DNA from: Branchiostoma floridae
Lineage: Eukaryota; Chordata; Leptocardii; Amphioxiformes; Branchiostomatidae
Assembly: GCF_000003815.2 (NCBI RefSeq)
Contig: NC_049990.1
Coordinates: 2,995,655 to 3,059,654 of the forward strand
Direction: 5' to 3'
Length of the DNA: 64,000 bases
Below are positions 36,981-48,863 of this stretch, in pieces. The stretch's first letter is position 1. Each line of letters begins with the position of its first letter. The notes under the pieces were generated by a model that saw nothing but the letters and a program-made list of their open reading frames with translations, did no database searches and had not been told where the DNA came from. Position numbers and translations under genes: made by a program.

Positions 36981-39900
36981 ACACACTTGTCTTCCTTTCA
37001 CCCTTATCAGGAAATTAAGTCACCACGAATATGAGTGAATTTACAGTACATGTACTTTGCCTCTGAAAGAAACCATTCCATGTATTAACTGCTGTGGCAA
37101 GACCATGTTGACATCATGTGCCAACCATCAATCCAATCTATACACTGTTCTAGCAAACGCACACCACAGCTAGTGATCACTCAATCACACGTCAGAAGCT
37201 GGAGATATTGGGAATCAGAATTGAGTTTCCAATCCTGCGGCTTACGTGGTACGCGTCATGGACACACGTGGAACATGTTTATTACAAGCGCTTCTCCTCT
37301 AAGTAGGGCTCAAAACACTAGTTTTTTTCTGTTAACTACAAAACTGCAAGGTGTCAACTTAGGAAGTTCAAAACGTCCAACAAATACACAAGCTGCAAAC
37401 TGTATCTGACGTATCTATCAATTTTATATCTAATATGATATTACTCTCAGTCAGTCTAGAGTCCATTCCAAGACACCATGCGGATGTTTGTGGCCATTGT
37501 TTAGAATTGATTTGAATGTTTTGTAATTATATGTCTAGGACATTTGATACTTCAGAAATATTTGTAACACTGTTTCAACGTTATAAATATTTCCCTGGTC
37601 CTGTAAAACTTTGGAAATATTCATCGTGTGGAATTGGATACTTCTAATGGTTTCTAAATAATGATAACAACATTCTACCATTATTTACCATTTTCTACCA
37701 TTTTTTGTAAATGGTTGAGTGGGCTGGGAAGATAGCAATTCACACATCCTTGCAAAGTATGGCTGGGTGCCATGCAACAATGGCCCACCACAAAGGATCC
37801 ACCAGTACCCAGCAGTAAAATCTAAAAATATACAGATGCAACAATAGGGCTTAGTTTTATGGGGGCAATAAACTAATTTAACCATTTGGCCAGGTTTACC
37901 ATTTTTTGTAAATATTTGTAAATGTGAAATAATCACACAGAGGTTTCACAATTATTCTAAATAAAGATATTTTTGTACAGTTATTTTCAAAATGTTTCTA
38001 AAATATTCAATGGAATTCAAATATATGAGTATTTTCTCAGTCAATTTTTTAAAAATAATCTAATTATTGTGGCTCAGATATTCTTTTATTCAAAATAATT
38101 CAGACTAATTATAAATATCGCCTAAAAACCCTCATGGTGTCTTGGAATGGACTCTATACAGACTATGACTCTATCATCTATGCAAAGGAGAAAAAATGAC
38201 AATGGATATCATATATATATAACAGCCTTTAGGCTTAACACACCAGTTTCTGTACTAGTATCTACTGTCGCCTGTTATATTATATATAACAGCCCTTTGG
38301 CTTAACAGCCACCAGTCTCCGTATCTGTATAGCTGGCATATAACCAACGTTTGGCTTAACATACAAGCTTCTGTATCTGTATCTGTATATCTACAAATAT
38401 CTACAGTTGTGGAGGTTTGGGGTGTCTGTGTAGCGCAACGGCTAGAGCGTTGGAGTCAGAATCAGAAGGTCCTGAGTTCTAAGGAACTGTACGATATTTA
38501 TCAGGGGGGGAGGGCTGGTGCGTTAGGGGGGGAGGGCCATGTTAATTTTTTTTGAGGTGGGGGGAGGGCCATGTTAATTTTTTTTAGATAGGGGGGAGGG
38601 CCATGTTAATTTTTTTTAAAGAATTGTTCATACTCTTTTTGTTTTGATATCTTGACATGGCCCTAAAACTGATAAAATAAGCCTTCTGAATAGCCTAAAA
38701 TGCAAGAGCTTCCGGGGGGCTTTGCCCCCCTTAGCCTGGTTACCAAACCCCAGCCCGATCTCAAGTATCTATCGTGCACGAAAGATATATCTTGAGGTTG
38801 GGGTATGGAATCCAGGCTATGCCCCCCTAGGCCCCCCAAAGTGGCGCTGCCCTGGACCAGTGTTCCCGCCAGGCATACGTCATTCCGTCTACAGACTTAT
38901 TTTTTTCTGGAAAGACGCAATCGGCTCGGCTGAGTTTCCCAAAATATTTAAGTTACAAAAGCGGTGCACGGTAAATACGTGAAGAATCCAAAACTATACA
39001 CTTTATTTTTTATTTAAAACATTTCTTTTGTTTCAAAAAGACAAAATTTGCGGCAGAAAAAGGGGCCGCAATATTGTTGTCAAGTGTCGATCGAGTCGGC
39101 TGTGCACTGGCATTGGCGTCCGTAGCACATGCCGCGGCATGCCCCCCTCCCCAGACGGACTGTCGATCGCAGCGCCAGCACGTCTTTTCTGGCTACTCCT
39201 TCAAGACTACAATGGCACTGATCACTGCCAAAGATGCAGCAGATCGCCTTCCTTCGTATAATGTTTAACGTTCTTGGTCTACTCTACTCTATGTAAAAAG
39301 AAATCCAGCGGTGAGCCAAAGATTTCACGCCGAAAACGGGGTTACCTGAGGTCGCACGAAACAAACGCACGCTCGTGGAAAATGACGTCGCGGCCTTGTA
39401 AAACCCGACCGATTCGATAAATTTGAGTAAAATCATCGGGCAAAATAGAAAAAAAACACAAGGTGTGATGGCGCCGTTTATTCTATCCTCTGGAAAAACT
39501 ACTAGCATTTGATGCGGGAGGGCGCAACATCGATCGCACGAGGTGGGCTGACGAACTCACTGGCTAGAGCCCTGTTTGGAAGCATCAAAACCCCAAAATT
39601 TTCATATAGACATGACTGGACAAATAATACCCGCGGCCAGATCACGGACTGCTGATTCCCCGAGCTTATAGTTATAACGTATTTTTGGGGAGAGGACGGA
39701 CGTCGATTACTGAAAAACGGGAGTAAAAAAGGCAACCGGCATCCAATCTCAAGGGCATAATTTTCCTCTCAAGTTGCAGGAAATTCTGTTTTAGAGGGTT
39801 TGAAAATCCAAATTTTCCCTGGGGAACATGCCCCCAGACCCCTGCCCCAACGCTGTGAAAAAATCCTGGCGAGAACACTGGCCGGCGCCCTTGTGCCCTG

Positions 39901-42900
39901 ACGTCTATACATGTATTAAGATTATTTTATCGGTTGTTTTTCTACCTGTTTTATGATGCCTGTCGGGGGGAGGGTCATGTTGATTTTTTTTAGGTGGAGG
40001 GGGAGGGTCACGTTAAATTTTTTTGAGATGGGGGGGAGGGCCATCAAAAAATTTTTTGATCCGACTTCCAATGCACCAGCCCTCCCCCCCCGATAAATAT
40101 CGTACGGTCCCTAAACTCGCCATGCCCCTGCCCCCATGACGGTGGATCGGAGTGACGCCCACCGAGCCTCACGGCTTATCTGTCTAAAGGTGCCAAAAAA
40201 CACCTACGGATTTGGTGCTGCCAGTGTGTCAACATCTGCATACTTGCCACTGAGACCAGTGAAATTTATCAATTTATATCTACAAATGTATATAGCCAGT
40301 ATAACCGCCCTACTGCAAGCATTGCCTACACTCTCTCACCTACATTTCCAGCCCTCACATGTACTACATTCATCTTGGCACGTAACTCATCTTAACACCA
40401 GCAATACCCAACTTGAGCTACATGTACGTGAGTGTTGTCATGTTCTCTGGTTGCTTTGCATTTTCAGGACATGTCCAGAATTTTAAGGCCAATATATATT
40501 GGGATCTCTACTATTCAACATGGAAAGGAAGATTTATATGTCATTTGAAAGAGTAAAGGGTTCTCTGTTTTGCGATATACCTTTAATTTTTGTAATCATG
40601 TTGACAGGGATAGAAGTTAATTATGAGCCTAGGTTGACATCACAAACTTTGAGTGTCTTCCATAATATCAATATTAAAGATGATTTTATTTATATTTTGA
40701 AGATTTAACATAAACTTAACTGCAATGTATATGTAGGAGTCTTATCATTGCTAATTGTATGTAACGCTAGTTCACTTTTATCCAGGAGGTACCCTATATC
40801 TATTGTTTTTAAAATCATGGTTTTTAGGGATATCAAGTCCACAGACAAATTGGTTTCAAACTGCAACTGTTACAGTTGAAAATATTGCAGTTTGAAACCA
40901 CTGTTCATTACCCCATATATAAAGGTAAACTAGCTTTAACCTCTGACTGATTTGGAGTAAATGCACTACTTTAATGCAGGGAAGATAGTACTCTGGAAAA
41001 ATAACACATCTTATGGCTTTGTCGGCAGACAATTGTCTAGAGTTGTTATCAGTCGATTTGACTCTTTTTAAAGCATTCAAGGGCAAAATGTGCCACTCTT
41101 CTATTAATTCATTCACTCACTATAAGATTATCATCTGTTCTCCCTATCAGAAGGGGGTTAGACATGCTTGCATGTACAGGGCTCAAAATACCACCTGCAT
41201 GTGCAAGTTAGTGCAGGTAAAATTGGAGCTGTGCAGGTATTTCTGGTGTCTACCTGCACCTAACCTGCACTGGTCCATGTACTGGGTTTTATACATAAAT
41301 GCCATATGATGTATGTGTATATGGATTGTTATCAAATGAATTGAATGTTACTACCTATAAAGTACAAAAAAAAAAAATAGCAATGGTTCCTGAACAATTT
41401 TAGTATGATCCATGCTTCCTAAATTCTGAGTGGTGCAGGTGAAATTTGCCTCGTGCAGGTAATTTTCCATGTTACCTGCACCAGTGCAGGTATGCAGAAA
41501 AAAGTATTTCGAGCCCTGATGTAGAATCTGATGTTCATCCTTTGATTTCAAAGTATAATTTCTGCATCAGGTATATCACAGGTACACGCTGATAGGAATA
41601 CCGGTATGTGGTTTTGATTTCATCTTTTGATTTCAGAAGCAAAAGTAGAGTTATTCCTTTGTCCATGATGAATATTCCAAACTTGATCCCTTACAAATGA
41701 CCAACACTTGCAATCAGATTTTTAAGTCCAGCACCTAATTCATCACTGCAGTAATGCTACTCCAATCAATGCATCAGTCCTAAGGCTCTACCCGACCCGG
41801 GAGAGCTTCAAAGGGAATGTGAAATTGAACATGTCAGACTGTATCCAGTGACGCACATGCAAATGTACATGTATTAATCGTAATGCTTCTCTACCTTTTC
41901 AGTCCATCCTTTTGTAATGGTAAACAACAGTTTGGCATCAGAGCTAACCCATGCCTAAAGTCACAAAGCAATAATCCTGGATGGTAGAATGATATCTTAT
42001 AGTGTCCCTGTCCTGTTTTAATCTGCACTGGGGGTTGGATTGAGGGCTGTACCGGTACTGTATACGTACATGCTTCTGGGTGGTCGATAATTTGTAACCA
42101 TATCGTAAACGACAGTTTGACGTCAGAACTAACCCACGCCTTAAGTCCCGAATCAATCCTGAACCAAAATGATGTCTAGCGATCTGACAGTGCCAGTGTC
42201 CTATGTTAATCTGCACTGAATTGAGGGACGTACTGTACATGCTTCTACTTTCTAGGTGGCGACTACAGTTAAAGTTGTCCTACATCTGTAACAGATACTA
42301 GTACTTAGGGTTGGCGGCCATCTCCATTTCTGTAGCCCATGGGCCACACATTTGTGCAAGGGGGCTGGTCTGCTGGTATTGATGTGTGTTTGATTCCCAT
42401 ACCCTTCCTCATTAGTGCTGAGTGCTAAGCATAGAAAGCAGCACGTACCATTTTTAGAGTCTTTGGTATGACTCGGCCGGGGATCGAACTCACGACCTAC
42501 TGAATTCAAGGCAAACATTCTACCCACTCGGTCATTGCACCGGTAGGTGGCTATAGTCATTAATAATTTGTAATCATAATTCTGTAAACGACAGTTTGGC
42601 GCCAGGACTAATCTGAGCCTGAGGTCGTGTAATAATCAATCCCCGACCAGACTTACTCCTGACAGCATCAAATTGTATCTTTAATCTGCACAGTTGGCTG
42701 CCTTTAATGAGGGCTCTATCGTAAATGCTTTTGGATAGGGTTAGAAGGTTTCTTTTCTCTCTTGTCTAACTCGATCGACTTGTTTTATACTAGTTTGTAC
42801 ATTGTAAACACAATGCTGTCTTACCATAGCTTCCTTATTTTATTTAGCTGAAGCCTACTGGGTCACCCCTTCTCTTTTCTGTAAAGTGTGTTGCATTCTT

Positions 42901-45900
42901 TAAGGTTCTTTTTGGTTTGAAGATTGAGGCTAACGTCTGAAAGTCGCTCACACATGGGATCATTGCCAGCAAACTTGAGAATGCTTCTGGATAGGGTTAG
43001 GGGCTTTGGTACAGTCACTAATCTAGTGGTTAGTTGCACTACTTTTCAGTAATGAGTTTGGGTTTGAATTCCATGATATCTGTCAATGCTTATTATTTAT
43101 TTATTTATTTCTTCCTCAAACGTACATAGGCAGGGAAATACACACATGGTAAACCCTGAATTACGTAGGTTTGTTACAAAGAAACTTATACGTACAGAAT
43201 GTCAACAAACAAAAATACATAATATATTAACAAACACTAAGCATAGATCCGAACTCCCAGGCTGATGGTAATGCTAGGAAATAGAGTCATTATAAAGTCT
43301 GACTGCAGTGTGGAGGAACGACTGTTTCAGTCTGTCAGTTCTTGCCTTGGGGAGAGTGAACGCGTTCTTGTTCCTCAGTTGCCTGCCAGTAACTGTGCGT
43401 CTCTGAGGAGGCACAAGATCGTGCAGTGGATGTTCGGGTCTTAACATGTCCTTAAAGAGCTTTACTGCAGCAGCTTCTCTCCTTTCCTTTAAGGAAGGTA
43501 AGTTGGGAACTGATCGCCTACCCCCGAGAGAGATTATGCGGAGGGCCCGTTTCTGTACACGTTCCATACTGTCCGATTGTTCTTTGCTGCAACCCACCAG
43601 CAGAACGTGACCGTATTCAAGAACGCTACGAATAAGTGACAGATAAATCTGAACCAGGTCAGCCACGCACATCCCCTGTTTAGTCAGTAGTCTGAGATAG
43701 TGCAGCCTGCTCGATGCTTTTGAAACGAGGGATTGTACATGATCGTGCCATGACAGCTTGCAGTCGAAGATGAACCCGTGCTGTGAGACACGATTCGCTT
43801 TCTAGAGTACAAAAATAACGTTGTGTAAAAGGGTGATGCATTTAAGGACGGCATAGTGTGAGCATGTTAAAGAATCCGCCATACGTGTCAATGATAGTCC
43901 TGTCTTATGCAGCTTGTACTTACTGTATAAAAATGGTGTGTTACGCCCTGAAATTCATGATGCGGTTTTCTAGCTATACCAAGGAGGTTGAAAAAAGGAT
44001 ACATTCTTAAAAACCAACAAACAAAATGCTCGTCTTTTTAGCAGTCCATCCTTGTTTTTTTTCACACAATCTGTTTCTGTCAGGGGCTGGTTTTAGGACA
44101 TGAACAGTGAAGGGGCTGCTAGAAGCGAGATTCAGTCAGACTCTCTCATCAACTCCCATCTCATCTCCCCTTTAGTCCAACTATTTGATCATTGAGGCAC
44201 CACACAAGATCTGGCAACCAGTTTTCTCCACCCTCTCGGTTTTCATTATTTTTCTGTGTTCACTTAGCAATTTATTAGCCTGTCCATTCCTGATATTATC
44301 ATGCCATCAGTCAGATAACCATGCTACATCTTACCTTTTTTCTTCTTCTTCCCTTTCTTGCCCTTCTTGCTCTTGCTGCCCCCCTCCCCCTTCTCGTCCC
44401 CTTCGTCCTCCCCTTCACTTTTCGAGCTGGTGGTGGAGATCGCAGTCCGCACGCGGCTGTTCTTTGCAGCTGAAAGTAACAGGCAAGTTGGTACTAATCA
44501 GATGTTAGGCTTTTGTAAGCAAAATGTGGCTGTTCTTCGCAACTGGAAATACAATATCACCAAGCACAGTAGGGGCATCTTCTCTGGATACTTTCAAAGA
44601 ACTGTTGCAGATAGATGTGCAAAATTTAGGTGTGATAAGTCATTCGGTCTAATACAATGTATATAATGTATGTTGTGTACCTGCAAAGCTGGTGTGCAAC
44701 ACCGAAGGGCAGCTATACCGGCTACCGGTATATAGATTCAGATACAGGTACAAGAGAACTTGTCATGCTAACATAAAGTTGGCCTGTAACTCCCGACACA
44801 AAATATAAGACTTACCCAAATTTTCCACTGTCCAACTCTTGTAGTAATTGTCAATGAATATAATCAAGTAATCCTTGTGTTGGAAATTACTGTTCAGTTT
44901 TGCTTCAGTGTGATCTTCACTTTCAAACAACTTGTCATGAACGCGACAGACTTCAAACTTTTGAGGGACAGAGCCAAGGAAAACTTGCACTGGTCACCCT
45001 TCTTCACCAAGGAAATAAGATGGAAATGAAATTATCATAGTGTCTGCCATGACAGGGGAATGAATACCTCTGCAGTGAGTTTAACTGGTTTGCGTTCATT
45101 TCCATTTTGTTGTTCAGGAACAGTAAGTGTCGTATGCCAAAGAACAGTTACTCAAACAGGATATAATTTTGGGAATGGTCAGATGTTTCATACATCATCC
45201 GATGTCTTTCGTCAGTCACACTGGAGAAATCATGTTGGAGAGAAGCTTTTATATCCCAGCTTTGAATTGGTATCCAAAAGAGATCTAGTTGCAGAACAGG
45301 TTTCTCCTATGCATTGATATGCAAGAGGAGGAAGACAATCTTTTAGTAGTTCAAAGAAACAAGGGACAAGTTAAGACAATGCAAGCTCTGCAGTGAGCTT
45401 CACTGGTTTGCTGTCTTTTCCATTTTGTTTCTCAGAAACAGCAATGTCGTACCCTCCAGTTCCTTCTCTGCCTCGAGTTCCGCCTTCATCCTGACCTCCT
45501 CTGCCCGCTCGAAGGCCTCGCGCTCCGCCGTGTCGGCCACCATCTTAATTAGCTCCATCACGCCCTCGCACTCAAGGTCGTTTCCGTCCAGGAACAGATT
45601 GCTGAGGGACGAGAGAAAATGGAATAAAGAATATAGAAGATGAATTCCACTTCGTTATGAAATGTCCTACCTACAGTAAAGAGAGAAAAACATTGTTTAA
45701 GAATATTAGAACCAAAACACACATCTCTCTCGCTGGTGCAGAAAGCAATATTTTCCATGTATTGCTCTCATGTTCAACTCATATATCCGTCTACGTAGGC
45801 CAGTTTCTTTATAATGTATTCCAAATGCGAGACCAGATTAATCATCCATAACTGTACTGTTATCGATAATGTTTTGTTGTTGTTTTGTATGTAGCCTCTT

Positions 45901-48679
45901 AGTACTATTGTCTGTAGAGCTATTAGTTGTTATTGGTTGCCATACATTGTACACTGTGCGATTGTTGAGCAATAAAATTCATTCATTCATATACCAATGG
46001 TGCCACCTAGCAGAGAAGGGTAGTACTGCAGGTACCAAAAACAAAAAGTTCCTCCCTGTTGATATCTGAAGCAAGTCTATATATTCACTTCTCTGGAATT
46101 CACTAGTACCGGACGCCAGAGCTGCAACCTCAATCTCAAGTTTCAAAAGACTAGTGACATGGTAGCGATCCATGAAAGAGTATGGAATCAATGAGCTAAT
46201 GATTATTATTTGTTTTCATTATTATTATTCTTTCATTTATGTATGTATTTAGCATTCCTTTATGATCAGTAGAAATTTTGTGTCAATATGATTAGTTGAC
46301 CTCTCACCTCCTCCATGTAAGCTCAACCTCCAAGAAAAGTGGCCTAGAAGGCCGATGGAGCAATCATAGAGTCGAAATAAAGGCAAAAAACAAACAAGCA
46401 AAGGTGAACAGAAAAATTGGACTTACCAAAATTTTGGACCTACCAACTCCGGAAAAAAAGACTCCACTAAGATGCCATCATTTGCGAGCAAATGCACAAT
46501 ACTTCCCTCCTCATTTTCCCCACAGTGTCATCCTTTAGCTACTGCTTAAGCCCTAGCTGAGAAGGGTGGTACTGCAGTCGTCTGTCGCACTGGTTGTATT
46601 CTCCACCTCACCTTATCCTCGCATAGATACGAACAACAAACAAACAAATAAACAAACAAACACCCACCACACGGCAGAGTTAGCGACCATCTCTGCAAGG
46701 ATCCTTCCACTTTCCACCTCCAGTCCGCAGAAGTTCAGGCTCACGGTTTGGATCAGGACGTTTTTAGAGAGGCCGGCACACAGGCCATGGCAGCCGTCAT
46801 CGCCTATCCTACAAGGGGGAAGGACAAGAATGGTACAAATAAGGTAATCCGAGACGGCAGATTTCACAACCTTCAGCTTAAGGACAGACAAGCCAAAAAC
46901 AATTCTTTAGTCCAAAGATCAGTTTAAGTAACATAGTTGGCATATTTCATATTTCTACATACATTTTACATATGTTGTGTGCTTTGCATAATGTCATCTG
47001 TTGTATTCTATGAGGCTGCCCAGAAAAATGCATCCGAAGAGTTCTCCAATGCAATGCCCCCCGATATATTACACTCCTATTTAAACTGTGCATAACTGGG
47101 GGTGCTGCACTAGAGATCTTTCAAAGTGGCGGATATATGTAATCTGACAGATAAATGGAGGTTGCCTTACCAAATCTTAGGTGATTAGTCTTTATTACTC
47201 ACTCGTTATAGTCGAGAATGATGGTGGACAGGAAGGGGTGAGCTGGGAAGGACCTGGCCAGCCGGGTCACGGGGTAACTCTCAATCCCACAATCCAACAG
47301 CTCCAGCTGCCGCACGGGGTACACCTGCTTCTCCAGCAGCAAGGCCTGATGGGATACATGCAAGGTCATGTCAAGGTTAACTCACAATCCAACAGTTCCA
47401 GCTGCCGCACGGGGTACACCTGCTTCTCCAGCAGCAAGGCCTGATGGGATACATGCAAGGTCATGTCAAGGTTAACTCACAATCCAACAGTTCCAGCTGC
47501 CGCACGGGGTACACCTGCTTCTCCAGCAGCAAGGCCTGATGGGATACATGCAAGGTCATGTCAAGGTTAACTCTCAATCCCACAATCCAACAGCTACAGC
47601 TGCTGTACGGGGTACACCTGCTTCTCCAGCAGCAAGGCCTGATGGGATACATGCAAGGTTATGTCAAGGTTAGTACTCTTTTGGTTAGATTTCTTTTGCA
47701 TAAAAAGCTGAAAATATGGCACAAGTACCAAATCAACTTATCTTTTATATAAATGACATCTTATCTTACTCATCTATTGAGGTGAACTAAAAAAAATTAT
47801 CTTTGATGTGACAGGAATGTTGAAGTTAGGAGACATGGGAACTGGCTGCTGGTAAGCTGCCATCAAACTTCCACATCTATGTGTAAGCACGTCTAACTTT
47901 GAGGGGGAACAACAAATGGATATTAAATGAGTGAGGGGCTACGCAGATGCTGACCACAGACGCAACATTCTGTTTTTCTTTAGCTGCTTTGAGGTATTCT
48001 TCCTGTACGATTTTGTTTAGGCAATAACCTCAAATAAAGTATGCAACCTGACTTTGGCAACGCATTGTGACCACTTTCACGTTTTGAAAACTTTAAAGAA
48101 GTGTAGTTTAAAGTCGGCACACCCAATAACAATAACAAAGAAGTGCAGATACTGACCACAGACGCGACGTTCTCATGTTTCAGTGGAACGTCCCAAACCG
48201 ACAGCTCCTTGATGAAAACGTATCGCTCTGACCGAAGCGCGTCCAGCAGCGGCTCCACCATCATTGGTGGCTGGTCCAGGGGCGGGTCCTCGTAACCCTC
48301 CAATAGGAACTGGGGAAAAAAATTGTTGGTAAACATGAGCGCCTCCTATCATCTCTACAGAGAATTGCAGTAAACAAGAGAAGCTCTACCATTGGTGGTT
48401 GCTCTGAGCCCTTCAAACCCTCCAATAGAAACTGGGAAAAAAACGTTTGTAAACATCTATCAATAAGTATCATCTTATACAAGAACTGCAACACCCAGGA
48501 TCAGTATAACTATTATTTGTTGTCATCCATGTGTTCAAAATCCTCCAACAGGAACAGTGAAAGGAAGTCTGGACTAGTACAACAGTACCACCTAGTGTAT
48601 CTAAAGAGAACTGCAGAATCCATTGACCGACTAGGATTTAGTGACATAAACATAGCCGTTGATAAATCTATCAATAGAA

Positions 48680-48714
<35 letters not shown>

Positions 48715-48832
48715 ACATGACCCACCTTCTCTAGTTAGATGTTATCCTCATAGATGGCCTTGACATATTGATTATCTATCAATAGATACTATTAACAAGT
48801 CATTTATTGACTAATCAACTATTATTGATTGG

Positions 48833-48863
<31 letters not shown>

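Noticed and set aside
36634-37038. Long His/Thr-rich and Cys/Val-rich frames
   Set aside because: They are translations of the (CA)n microsatellite in different frames.
48513-48725. Independent small minus-strand gene
   Set aside because: The sequence is a decayed copy of LRR gene exon edges plus (TGAT)n.
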